Positions 35,756 to 45,495 of a stretch of 64,000 nucleotides of DNA are shown one piece after another. The position numbers were made by a program, and so were the translations under genes. The notes under the pieces were generated by a model. That model was not told the origin of the DNA, did no database searches, and saw only the letters and a program-made list of their open reading frames with translations. This DNA is from CAZLMW01 sp964560875. GTDB taxonomy: Bacteria > Myxococcota_A > UBA9042. The stretch covers positions 3,787 through 67,786 of the forward strand of contig CAZLMW010000036.1 of NCBI GenBank assembly GCA_964560875.1, written 5' to 3'. Position 1 is the first letter of the stretch. Each line of letters opens with the position of its first letter.

Positions 35756-37399
35756 CTAGCTGGCCAAGAAGTCGTTGCGCCGACGCCACCCGATCAGAGC
35801 GACGCACATGCCGAACACCAACAGGGCGCTTGATGGTCCCTTGCCAACGTGTCCGGCGCCGCAGCCGTCGTCTTCGCCAACGGTCTTGAGCTGAACGCGG
35901 TTGCTGCCCCCGCTCGTGCCGCCGGGGTCGATCGAGCCATCCGCGCCGCCCGACGACGCCCCGCCGTCCAAGGTCGCGCGTCCCGCATCGACACCGCCCG
36001 AAGATCCGCCTGAGGAAGAAGCGCCGCTCGACGTTCCTCCGGACGATCCACCCGACGAACCGGGACAAGGCGGCGAGTCGGCGACCAGCGGATCGGACTC
36101 GCACTCGTCGACCCGACCGTTGTGATTGGCGTCTTCGATCCCGTCGTGTCGGCCATCACTGTCGGTATCTTTCTTGACGGCGCTTGTGTGCGTCGTCGGA
36201 TCGAGGTCGGGGGCGAAGTTGCCCTTGCTCGTGTCGGTGTCCGGTCCCGGTTTGGCGATCCCGGCTTCGAGACCGTCGAACAGGCCGTCGCCGTCGCTGT
36301 CGGGGTCTTGCACATTGACCTTGCCGTCGCCGTCGACGTCGTTGGCGGGGAGCGCTTCCTTGCCATCGGGCACGCCGTCATCGTCGGTGTCACGGTCGAG
36401 CGGATCGGCGCCCATCTTCGCCTCTTCAACGTTGGTGAGGCCGTCGCCATCGGCATCTGCGTCGCACGCGTCGCCCTGCTTATCGCCGTCGTAGTTGCTC
36501 TGGTCCGGGTTGGCGATGGCCGGGCAGTTGTCCTCGCCGTCGGCCACCTTGTCACCGTCTTTGTCGAGCAGCGGTGGGTCGACGATGGGCGCATCCGCCG
36601 TCTTGACCACGACGTCATCAAACCAGCACCCGCCCTTGTAGCAGGGGTTTTCGCCGGCGCCGTTTTGATACGCATACAGCCCGATCATGCCGGCCTTGTG
36701 CGCGCCGTCGTTGACCGAGAACAGCAGCTCGTCCTTGGACGCGAGCTTGCCGTCGCCGTTGGTGTCGAGGTGCACCGTGATCTGCGTGCCGATGACCGAG
36801 ACCTGCAGCAGGTGGACCTTGCCGATGGTGTAGGTCTTCTTGCTGGATGCGAGAACGGCGACATGGCCGGCGCCCTTGCTTGCGGCGACCCGGACGAGCC
36901 GCGACCCGACGAAGCTGCTGTCACAACCTTGCGTGTTCGGCGCGATGTCGCGGGACAGCCAGACGGCGTAGTAGTTGGCCGTGTTCTTGTACCGAAAGAC
37001 GACGCCAAGCGTGTCGTTGTCGTCGTTTCGAAGCCGCACGCGATAGATGTAGTCGGTCCAGTTGAGCTCACCGCGCACCAGCACGTTGTCGGTGGCCTGC
37101 GAGTTGACGCACTTGTTGTTGCCCTGCGTGTAGACGGCAAAATCGCACCCAGCGCCGCAGCTGCAGCCGTGGTCGGTCTTGGGCGAGACGCCGCCGTTGA
37201 GCATCGTGGTCCACGTGTCCGAGCAGTACTTGGTCGACCACGCCGAAGCGTTGGCGTAGCTGAAGCTGTTCTTATCGAAGTGGTCTTCGAGCAGGACCTT
37301 CGCGTCCGCTGAAGAGGCAACGCACAGACCGAACACGAGAAAGGCCGCGGCGACCGATGCGGTGTGGTTGGTGGCGATCATGGGATATGGACGCAACAT
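35756..37399 (-). CDS. Thrombospondin type 3 repeat surface protein with MYXO-CTERM-like tail
   Basis: A 547-residue exported protein with an N-terminal signal (SVAAAFLVFGLCVASSADA). Residues about 35-270 form a beta-jelly-roll, concanavalin-like domain with several Cys pairs. Residues about 278-435 are Asp/Gly-rich calcium-binding TSP3 repeats (DKDGDKVADGEDNCP, DADADGDGLTNVEEA, DTDSDGRHDGIEDANHNG). A Ser/Gly linker follows. The last ~38 residues are a GCG motif, a hydrophobic stretch (SSALLVFGMCVALIGW) and RRR, the pattern of MYXO-CTERM sorting signals. It should be a cell-surface or matrix calcium-binding protein. The ATG at 37381 is an alternative start. It converges with lnt 24 bases away. 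Confidence 0.75.
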   Translation of the reverse strand: MLRPYPMIATNHTASVAAAFLVFGLCVASSADAKVLLEDHFDKNSFSYANASAWSTKYCSDTWTTMLNGGVSPKTDHGCSCGAGCDFAVYTQGNNKCVNSQATDNVLVRGELNWTDYIYRVRLRNDDNDTLGVVFRYKNTANYYAVWLSRDIAPNTQGCDSSFVGSRLVRVAASKGAGHVAVLASSKKTYTIGKVHLLQVSVIGTQITVHLDTNGDGKLASKDELLFSVNDGAHKAGMIGLYAYQNGAGENPCYKGGCWFDDVVVKTADAPIVDPPLLDKDGDKVADGEDNCPAIANPDQSNYDGDKQGDACDADADGDGLTNVEEAKMGADPLDRDTDDDGVPDGKEALPANDVDGDGKVNVQDPDSDGDGLFDGLEAGIAKPGPDTDTSKGNFAPDLDPTTHTSAVKKDTDSDGRHDGIEDANHNGRVDECESDPLVADSPPCPGSSGGSSGGTSSGASSSGGSSGGVDAGRATLDGGASSGGADGSIDPGGTSGGSNRVQLKTVGEDDGCGAGHVGKGPSSALLVFGMCVALIGWRRRNDFLAS

Positions 37400-37411
37400 G
37401 CGGCGAAGACG

Positions 37412-38116
<705 letters not shown>

Positions 38117-38125
38117 CGCCGAAAG

Positions 38126-41100
38126 CTACTTGGTGGGGAAGATCTTGAGCGTCACGAACTTGTCGAACGTGGTCGCCTGGCCGCCGCCCTGCACGGGCAA
38201 CTGCGCCATCTTCGGCACCTGCGCGCCGTTCTTGTTCAGGACCGTCACCGCGATCGCGATGGTCGTCCCGTTGGCCGGAATCCCCTTGGGAAAGAGCGTC
38301 TTGAGCGGGATCGCCGTCTCCACGCCGCTGCCGGCCTTGGCATGGACGGGAGCGGGTAGCCACGAGAAATCGTCCGCCTTGTGCAAGCCGCGCCACCCAG
38401 CCGCAGTGGAATCCGCTGTCTTGCCGCTGGTGAAGCTGGCCATCCCGATGGTTGCGAAGGCGAAATCGGCGCCGAAATCCTTGTCCGTGACCTTGATCAC
38501 CGACGAGATGGCGTCGTCCACGGCGCCCTTGTTGTCCTTGAGATCCAACGGGTTCTGCGTGCCGCCGCCGTTGGGACCATAGTCGACATCGAGGTAGAGC
38601 GCGATCGCGTTTTGCGCCTCGCACGTGCCCTGGACGCCCAGGTACAGGTTGTCGTCATCCAGCTGGATGGTGAGCGCGATGATGTCGTTCTTCGCCGACC
38701 ACTGCGAGGCGTCGGACGTAAGCGCAAAGACCGTCACACCGGTCGCGTCCCAGTCACCGGAGCAACCCGGCTGGTAGCAGAGGGAGCCGTCGAGCTTCGG
38801 CTTGCCCCACGGCACGATGTAGAGCGGATCCTTGAACTTTATGGCGGGCAAGGTGGGCGGTTTGACCTCCACCGCGGACGTTCCCGGGGGCTGCTTGGGC
38901 ATCGTCGTGAGCAGTCCCACGGTGACTTCTTTGACCACGGTGCCCTTGGTGTACGGCCAGTTCTTGCCGGAGGCGTGGCCGCTGAGCACGGTCACCGCGA
39001 AATCTTTCTTGAGGTTTTCGCCGAGGATCGTGACCTGGGAGCCCGTCGTCTTGCTCCACGGTGGCTTGAATCCGGTAACCGTGGGGCCGGTCGCGGCGGA
39101 CTGTACGGTCGCGGTACCGAGCTTCTTGAGGCTGACACCGTCTTCGGAGCCGTCTGAGTCGCCGTAGACGACGTGCGGGCCAAACGTCGCGCGCGCCGTG
39201 AACGCATATTGACCCTTGGGCAACTTGCCGAGCGAGCCGGTCCACTTCTCTTCCCCTTTCGCGGTGTTTTCGCCTTCAAAAGTGGCGGGCAGCCACTTCC
39301 ATGCGTCGGCACCCTTGGATTTTTCAGGGTGCGTGACCTGCGGCTTGCCGTAGCCGAACTCGACCTTGAGGCCGGGCAGCGCGCCCTTGGCGTTGGTGTA
39401 CCCGGCGACTTTGACCACCGCCTTGAGCCCCTTGATCTCCTGGCCGTCTTTGACCGCGACCTGCACGGGCGACGTGAGCAGCACCGTCGGTTTGGGCAGC
39501 GGTTTGTAGGTGAACGCGGCTTTCTTTGTGACCTTGACCCCCGCGACCTCGACCGTGACATCGACCGCGCCGTCCTTGTCGCCCTTGGGTGTCTCGCACT
39601 CGATGAGCTTGTCGTTCTTCACCAGCGGGACTTTGCAGCCGTTGGCGCCGACGAGCACCTTGGCCGGTGCCGCGAATCCCTGGCCGGAGATCGACAGCTT
39701 CGTGCCACCGGAGAGCGGGCCGGTCTTCGGATCGACCGACTTCACGTCGAGCAGGTCGATGCATTTGCCCAGCTCGCACTTTTGTTTGGCACCGCACGAC
39801 GGATCGCACTTCTTCTCGGCGCAGACGGCCTTGAGGCACTCAAAACCGGTCTTGCAGGCGGGCGAACACGCGGCCGGATCGTTGACGCATTGCGCTTTGT
39901 CGCACTTCTCGCCCTTGCCGCACACCGGATCGCACAACTTGTCTTCGCACGTGCCCTTGTTGCAGGTCTGCCAGGCCTCGCACTTCGGATCGCACTTCTT
40001 GTCCTCGCACACGCCCTTGACGCACGTCTGGCCGGCGCCGCACACCGGGTCGCATTTCTTCTCTTCGCACGTGCCCTTCACGCAGACCTTGCCGTCGGTA
40101 CACGCGGGCTTGCAGCCGGGATCGGTCGACGCCTTCGGGACGATGATAGCGGTGTTCTTGAACTTGCCCTTGCTGTCCACCTTGAGCTCAACTGGGACCT
40201 TCGCCCACGCTTTGCCCGCGCCGGTATCGGTGTACGCGGTGACGCCGTCGGGGTAGGCGGCGGTCGAGCCCTTGTACTCCTGGCCTGCTTTCGGCTCGGT
40301 GTCGCCGGTCGTGGTCACGAAGATGAACTGGACCTCGGATCCTTCGGCGAGCAAGCCGTCGTACGGCCCGAGTTTCTTGCTGTGGATGTAGGTCAGCAGG
40401 CCATCGCCGGCCTTGTCATCGCCGTTCTTGCCGTCGTCGAGCAGCTGGACGGGGGTCCACGTGTTCATCGTGCCCTTGACGTAGAACTTGTGCGTCTTGG
40501 TCGTCCACTTGTTGTAGTTTTTGTGCAGCCCCGCGGTGTCCAGGACGAGCTTGAGGTCGGTCTTGCCGAACGCGGGCAACTTGAGCCCCTTGGCCTCGAC
40601 AACACCGGACTGCCCCTTCTTCAGCGCGATCTTGCCGTTGGGCCCGATCCACATCCAATTGAAGTCGGAGTTGAGCGCGCCGTACTCGATGACGACATCG
40701 GCGTCCGTCTTGAGCGTCACCTGCGTGCTGAAGATGTTGTCGCCTTTCTTGGCGCCTTCCTTTTCGTGACCGCCGGCGCTGATCGGGCCGTCGTCGTACA
40801 ACGGTGGCCAGGACCGCTCCTCGGGCAACCAGCTCGTCGTGTGCTTGATGATGCCGCCGGTCTTCTCGTCCCACTCAAACGAGCCGGTCCAGTAGATGTC
40901 GGCGTCGCCGTATTTCTTGTTGGCGCTGTCATCGACCTCAAACGTGAGAGTGACGAAGCTATCGCCACCGGTCTTGCCGGAGTCGTCGTCGCCACTGCCG
41001 GTGTCCGCGCCGGTGAAGTTGGGGCCGTCTGTCTGCAGGCTGTCCTGCGCGCCGCCGTCTTCTTCGTCGAGCTCGACCTGGGGCGGATCGCTGCACGCGG

Positions 41101-41170
41101 TCCCCGTCAGCGTGAGGCCCGCCACGAGCATAATTGTTGTCGGAATGGCAAAGATACTTGCATTTTTCAT
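38126..41170 (-). CDS. Large lipoprotein with Cys-rich repeats and IPT/TIG domains
   Basis: A 1014-residue protein. The signal ends in the lipobox LTGTAC (Cys26), then an acidic linker. Residues 70-345 are beta-rich, like a choice-of-anchor domain. Residues 353-470 contain six Cys-rich units of about 20 residues with the pattern CDPxCGxGxxCxKGxCEDKK. Two IPT/TIG immunoglobulin-like domains follow (476-557, with DPKTGPLSGGTKLSISGQGF; and about 690-770). The C-terminal ~230 residues resemble a DOMON/CBM9-like beta domain (LYLGVQGTCEAQNAIALYLDVDYG). It should be a surface binding or adhesion protein. No strong ribosome-binding site precedes the ATG, and the immediate upstream is AT-rich. Confidence 0.7.
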   Translation of the reverse strand: MKNASIFAIPTTIMLVAGLTLTGTACSDPPQVELDEEDGGAQDSLQTDGPNFTGADTGSGDDDSGKTGGDSFVTLTFEVDDSANKKYGDADIYWTGSFEWDEKTGGIIKHTTSWLPEERSWPPLYDDGPISAGGHEKEGAKKGDNIFSTQVTLKTDADVVIEYGALNSDFNWMWIGPNGKIALKKGQSGVVEAKGLKLPAFGKTDLKLVLDTAGLHKNYNKWTTKTHKFYVKGTMNTWTPVQLLDDGKNGDDKAGDGLLTYIHSKKLGPYDGLLAEGSEVQFIFVTTTGDTEPKAGQEYKGSTAAYPDGVTAYTDTGAGKAWAKVPVELKVDSKGKFKNTAIIVPKASTDPGCKPACTDGKVCVKGTCEEKKCDPVCGAGQTCVKGVCEDKKCDPKCEAWQTCNKGTCEDKLCDPVCGKGEKCDKAQCVNDPAACSPACKTGFECLKAVCAEKKCDPSCGAKQKCELGKCIDLLDVKSVDPKTGPLSGGTKLSISGQGFAAPAKVLVGANGCKVPLVKNDKLIECETPKGDKDGAVDVTVEVAGVKVTKKAAFTYKPLPKPTVLLTSPVQVAVKDGQEIKGLKAVVKVAGYTNAKGALPGLKVEFGYGKPQVTHPEKSKGADAWKWLPATFEGENTAKGEEKWTGSLGKLPKGQYAFTARATFGPHVVYGDSDGSEDGVSLKKLGTATVQSAATGPTVTGFKPPWSKTTGSQVTILGENLKKDFAVTVLSGHASGKNWPYTKGTVVKEVTVGLLTTMPKQPPGTSAVEVKPPTLPAIKFKDPLYIVPWGKPKLDGSLCYQPGCSGDWDATGVTVFALTSDASQWSAKNDIIALTIQLDDDNLYLGVQGTCEAQNAIALYLDVDYGPNGGGTQNPLDLKDNKGAVDDAISSVIKVTDKDFGADFAFATIGMASFTSGKTADSTAAGWRGLHKADDFSWLPAPVHAKAGSGVETAIPLKTLFPKGIPANGTTIAIAVTVLNKNGAQVPKMAQLPVQGGGQATTFDKFVTLKIFPTK
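39761..40114 (-). repeat. Six tandem Cys-rich repeat units (~60 bp each) within the large lipoprotein
   Basis: Coding repeats for units such as KKCDPVCGAGQTCVKGVCED. Each unit has four Cys, conserved as CxxxCxxxxxxCxxxxC. The units differ in sequence, so this is an older array than the slippage repeats elsewhere in the window. A compact disulfide module acting as a stalk is likely. Confidence 0.8.
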
Positions 41171-41296
41171 CGATTATTACCGCTTCAGCACAAATAGAGC
41201 GCCCGAATGAGGCCGAAATCGCTCACAGCAGCGCGCCGCCACGCCATCGTGACACGTCGCGATCCTGCCCAACACGTAGGTACGAGCGGCGGAGGT

Positions 41297-43939
41297 CTAC
41301 TCGATCGTGACCTCATCGATCAACACGGCGCTGTCGTAGATGGAGTCGCCGGTGTCGGTCGTGAAGAACTTGAGGTCGACCTTGTGGCCCTCGAACGCGT
41401 CGATGTCAGCGCAGTCTTTTTCCCACGGCGTCATGTACACGCCGCCCTTGTCGAAGGAGACATCGGCCGGCGTGAGGGTCTTCCATTTCATGCCGCACTG
41501 GCATTGCGGGGAACCCGGCTGACAGGGCTTCTTGCCGCCACAATCATGGGGGCACAGGGCGTCAATCCAGACGTCGGTGACCGTCTTTTGACCCTTCTTG
41601 CCGCTGGTCGTCTTGCCGACGAGCGTCGCCTTGAACTTGTCTTGGAACTTCGACGCGCAGAACTCGAGGAATTCTTCGCTGTAGAATTTCCAGAAGAAGC
41701 ACATCTTCTTTTTGCCGGGCGCCACGCAGAAGGGCTGCTCCAGCGAGCCGGTTTGCGTCGTGAATCCCAGGCCGGTCGAGACGATGCCCATGAACTTGCC
41801 TGCGACGGGAACGGAGACGCCAAGTCGCGAGATGACGCGGCCGTCGCCGACCTTCTTCCAGCCGGTGAGCTTGCCGAGATCCCAGCTCTTGTTGATGAGC
41901 TCGCCGTCCTTGGCGTTGGCCTTGTCGTTGCCGAGCATCCGCATGTGGCCCTTGTGGACCGGATCGATGTCGCCCGTCTGCACCGCTTGGACGACCGACA
42001 GGAGCTCTTCGCCGATGCCCTTGAAGAAGGCTTTGCCGTGGCTGCTTGCGAAGCTGCTGCTGACGTAATCGGAGTAACCGACGACCGCCGCCGCACCGTT
42101 GCCGAAGAACTGCACGGCGAGCGAACCGTTCCAGAGCGAACGACAGCTACCGAGGTAGACGATCGAGCCTGGGTAGGGGTCGACAGCGTGGCGACTGACG
42201 AAGCCGGGCAGGATGCCGTAGCTCTTGGTGCCGATCGCGATGCGGCCACGGTTCAGATCGCCCTGGGTGTGGTCGACGCAGACGCCGCCGCTGCCTGAAG
42301 TCTTCACGCAGACCTGGCTGGCCGGACAGCCGGCGCCGCTCTTGTTGCAGGTCTTGGTCGATGAGGTCAGGCCGTCGCACACATTCTCGCCGGTCCAGAT
42401 GAGCTCCTGGCTGCCGAGGTGCTCCCAACCGAGGGCTTGCTTGGCCTTGACGTCCATGCCTTCGAAGTAGGCGTCGCCGTGGCCGCTGATCGCCACGATT
42501 CCGTAGCTGGACATGGCGCGGTAGTCGCGGAGGAGAGCTTGGCTGCCGAGCCGCTGATCGACCTGGAACGGCGGGCACTCTCGGGTCACGAGGTCCTTGC
42601 CAGCGATAGCCGCTTCGTCGCCGCCGTCCTTTTCGAACTCGGTCGCGTTGGGGGCGAGCGCGAGGGCGCGCCGGGTTCCGACACTGTGCGTGGGCAACGC
42701 AGCGTTGAGGCCGCCGATGTTGCCAGCGGACCCGCGCAATCCCTTGGGCGCCAGGCTCAGCGCGCCGAGGCGACCCGACTTGTAGCGGACCCAGATACCG
42801 TATCCGTCGGTGGAGGGGCCGGCTTCGGCAACCGAGGAGTCGGCCTTGAGCGCCGCGATCGCGTCCTTTTGGGCCTTTTTGGCGTCTTTGGCGGCGGCGG
42901 CGAGGTAGCTGGTCTCGACCTTCTTCTGCAGCGACTGGATGGCCTTGCACTCGGTCTGGGTCACGCGCTTGACGACGTCCACGATCGCGACCGGCGACTT
43001 GGCGGCGTACTTCTTATTAAAGATGTCCACGTTGACCTCGACGCGGAAGTACATCGTCTGCGCGACGGAGGGGGTCATCTTCAGGCACATCGAAAAGATG
43101 CCGTCCTTCTGGATGTCGTCGCAATTGCCGGACTTGCCGTTGTCGATGAGCTTGCCGAGGGTCTTGAGCTTCTTACCGTTCTCGTCGACCTGAACCAGCG
43201 TGACCGTGTTGGGATCTGCGGGGCCCTTGCCAGCGGCGCCGGTGCCGGCCGCCGACAGCGGCATGTGAACAATCAGGCTGGCCGATTCGCCGGAGAACAG
43301 CAGGTCGGGGCCAACCTGCGGCGGGCCTTCGAACGAGAAGAACTGGTTGTAGACGATGTGGATCGTGTCGCTGACCTTCTTGCCGCCCGCTTCCGCTTGG
43401 ACCGTGATGGTGTTGTCGCCGGGCACGAGATCGATGATGCCGGTCGCCCAGTAGGCTTGGATGTCGATCGTGCCGGACTTGCCCGACGAGCTCTTCCAGG
43501 TGGCCTTATCAGCGACGCCGAACAGCACGCCGGACAGCTGCACCTTTTCGCCAGCGCTTTGGACGAAGTTGCGGCCGCTCGGGCCGAGGATCTTGATGAG
43601 CAGTTCCTTGGAGGACAGGCCCTTGGACTCGTCGACGTCGGGCGCTTTGACGACGATGTCCGTTCCCGCGCCGCTGCTGGACGTCGTCCCGCCTGCGTCA
43701 ACGCCGCTGCTGCTTGAGCCCGCGCCGTCGGTGCCGCTGCTGGAACCGGCGCCATCGCCGCCGCTGCTGCTTGCTGTGGCGTCGGAAGCGGCATCGGAGT
43801 TGCCCGCAGCGTCGTCGCCGCTGGAAGAGCCACTGTCCTTGTCGCCGGAGCCGGAGGAGGTCTCGCTGCCGCAGGCCCCAAGACCAGCGATGACGACAAG
43901 CAGAGACGCGCAGATTGCGAAGGGCCGCATCGTGTTCAT
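41297..43939 (-). CDS. Lipoprotein with caspase-like (clan CD) cysteine peptidase domain
   Basis: An 880-residue protein. The lipobox is VIAGLGACGSE, followed by about 65 residues almost wholly Ser, Gly, Asp and Ala, a surface stalk. Residues about 95-300 are Ig-like beta domains. The central part shows the two clan CD signatures after hydrophobic strands: YGIVAISGHGDAYFEG with His487, and SIVYLGSCRSLWNGSLAVQF with Cys599, followed by GAAAVVGYSDYV, as in gingipain/CHAT/C25-type folds. The C-terminal ~150 residues form another Cys-containing beta domain. GAGG precedes the ATG at 43939. It is likely a surface cysteine protease or a catalytically related adhesin; the family is not certain. Confidence 0.6.
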   Translation of the reverse strand: MNTMRPFAICASLLVVIAGLGACGSETSSGSGDKDSGSSSGDDAAGNSDAASDATASSSGGDGAGSSSGTDGAGSSSSGVDAGGTTSSSGAGTDIVVKAPDVDESKGLSSKELLIKILGPSGRNFVQSAGEKVQLSGVLFGVADKATWKSSSGKSGTIDIQAYWATGIIDLVPGDNTITVQAEAGGKKVSDTIHIVYNQFFSFEGPPQVGPDLLFSGESASLIVHMPLSAAGTGAAGKGPADPNTVTLVQVDENGKKLKTLGKLIDNGKSGNCDDIQKDGIFSMCLKMTPSVAQTMYFRVEVNVDIFNKKYAAKSPVAIVDVVKRVTQTECKAIQSLQKKVETSYLAAAAKDAKKAQKDAIAALKADSSVAEAGPSTDGYGIWVRYKSGRLGALSLAPKGLRGSAGNIGGLNAALPTHSVGTRRALALAPNATEFEKDGGDEAAIAGKDLVTRECPPFQVDQRLGSQALLRDYRAMSSYGIVAISGHGDAYFEGMDVKAKQALGWEHLGSQELIWTGENVCDGLTSSTKTCNKSGAGCPASQVCVKTSGSGGVCVDHTQGDLNRGRIAIGTKSYGILPGFVSRHAVDPYPGSIVYLGSCRSLWNGSLAVQFFGNGAAAVVGYSDYVSSSFASSHGKAFFKGIGEELLSVVQAVQTGDIDPVHKGHMRMLGNDKANAKDGELINKSWDLGKLTGWKKVGDGRVISRLGVSVPVAGKFMGIVSTGLGFTTQTGSLEQPFCVAPGKKKMCFFWKFYSEEFLEFCASKFQDKFKATLVGKTTSGKKGQKTVTDVWIDALCPHDCGGKKPCQPGSPQCQCGMKWKTLTPADVSFDKGGVYMTPWEKDCADIDAFEGHKVDLKFFTTDTGDSIYDSAVLIDEVTIE

Positions 43940-44198
43940 GGAGAGCCTCGTTATGGGGTCAAACCGGTGGGCAACCGGTCGTGCAAGCCGGCCGGGTCGG
44001 AGCCAGTACCGCACAAAGATTGCGCCCGCATGCGCGAAAGCCGCGCCACCGTAGCGGAACGCTCGCGAGCGTGGCAAGCGTAAGGTCGTGAAGGGCAACG
44101 CTGGGTCGGTGGACACATGTGGTGCTGCGGACCTGCCCGACTCAAACGATCCGCACCCGGTACGTGGCCAACCGACCGCTGAACCGGTCGCGGAAGGC

Positions 44199-45293
44199 TC
44201 AAGATGCGCGGATGCCAAACTCTCCAGGCACGCCGTAAATCGCGTCAGGCAGCACGTCGACAGACAGGGCGACGCGTTCGCGTGGCAGCGCGGGCGCACC
44301 GTAGAGCTCGCCGTCGAGCGTGAACGGACCATAAAGACGCATCGAACGCGCGTTGGGGTGGTCGATGATGCCGGCGCCAGATCGCTCGCTGACGAGCGCG
44401 GGGATCATCGTGAGGATCCGGCGCGCTTCGGTTTCGGCGATGACCTTGGCGTGAAAGCCGGCCGCCCCCAACGGCCGACGAATCGCGCGCACCGAACCGA
44501 TCGCCAGGGTCAGGTCCACGGTGGACGCAACGACCGCCGCGTAGTCGTTGTAGGTCTCGCCGTCGACGATGAGCGGCAAGCCGAAGGGCCCGAGCTTCCA
44601 AGCCTCGCGCTGCCACAGTTCGCCTCCGGTCAACGCGCCGCGCGCAAGCTCGAATAGAAAGCGGGACAGTCCGCCGTACCCCGCCCCGAAACGCATGTAG
44701 AGCTCGATCGAGTGATAGAGCACCTCGGAACCGAACACGAATCCGCAGCGCGGTCGCTCACCGCTGGCGGCAACCACCATGGCGGGCATCGCCCGGGCCG
44801 GAACCTGTGACAAGCGTCGCCCGCCGAAAGCGCGGAGGAAGCGGGTCAACGTGCGCTGGGGAGGGCCGTGGATCGCCAGCGTACGGCCGACGATGTTCAA
44901 GGTGCCGCCATTGAGGATGAGGATCCGCGGCAGGGGTGGCGCGGTGCCGACGGCCTGGCGCGCCTCGTCCGAGAGGGCCAAGAGCGCGTTGACGACGTGG
45001 TGAACGGTGCCGTCGCCGCCCGCGGTGGCCAGGACATTTACGCGAGCGTCGCAGAGCAGGTGCCCGAGCGCGCGGCGCAACGAAGCAAGGTCCTGTGTCT
45101 CGCGGATTCGATCGGGAGGCAGGAGCTTGTGAAGCCGCGAACGGGCGCGGTTTCCGACCAACCGCCGTGCGCGAGGATTGAGCAGGAGGCCGACGCGGAC
45201 CGGCTGATCGGCCTGACACGCCGCAATACGCTGTTCAACCCCGGAGGCTGAGGCCGCGATGTTGGCGAGGTCGACGGCGATAAATGCCTCCAA
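44199..45293 (-). CDS. Diacylglycerol/sphingosine kinase family lipid kinase
   Basis: A 364-residue DAGK-family protein (COG1597 type) that phosphorylates a lipid such as diacylglycerol. VGLLLNPRARR, the nucleotide loop TAGGDGTVHHVVNALL (92-96 GGDGT), LILNGGTLNIVGRTL and the C-terminal YGPFTLDGELYGAP with RVALSVDVLP are the family landmarks. Length is normal apart from about 20 extra N-terminal residues. The start is uncertain: TTG at 45291-45293 has no clear ribosome-binding site. It is divergent from the double-FHA gene; 259 bases without a gene separate it from the caspase-like lipoprotein start. Confidence 0.82.
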   Translation of the reverse strand: MEAFIAVDLANIAASASGVEQRIAACQADQPVRVGLLLNPRARRLVGNRARSRLHKLLPPDRIRETQDLASLRRALGHLLCDARVNVLATAGGDGTVHHVVNALLALSDEARQAVGTAPPLPRILILNGGTLNIVGRTLAIHGPPQRTLTRFLRAFGGRRLSQVPARAMPAMVVAASGERPRCGFVFGSEVLYHSIELYMRFGAGYGGLSRFLFELARGALTGGELWQREAWKLGPFGLPLIVDGETYNDYAAVVASTVDLTLAIGSVRAIRRPLGAAGFHAKVIAETEARRILTMIPALVSERSGAGIIDHPNARSMRLYGPFTLDGELYGAPALPRERVALSVDVLPDAIYGVPGEFGIRAS

Positions 45294-45495
45294 AACGGCG
45301 TGACTTGGTCGATATCACGAGCGCCCGATCGAGTGACTGCTCGCCATTTGGGCTTTCTTGTCGCCCCATGGGCACCATGCTAGCATTCGCGCGGTTACCC
45401 GATCCGTCCAGATGCGGCGTTTTTCGCGTCTGGAGGGTTTCGCGTGTGGAGAAGTAACGCAGGCAAAGGACGTGACGCTGCACCCCGGAACCGGG

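Noticed and set aside
39173..41197. 674-codon open frame on the plus strand across the large lipoprotein gene
   Set aside because: It is the antisense of a clear lipoprotein with signal peptide and domains. Its residues are Arg/Leu/Val/Asp-rich and domain-free, as expected of a GC-rich shadow frame.
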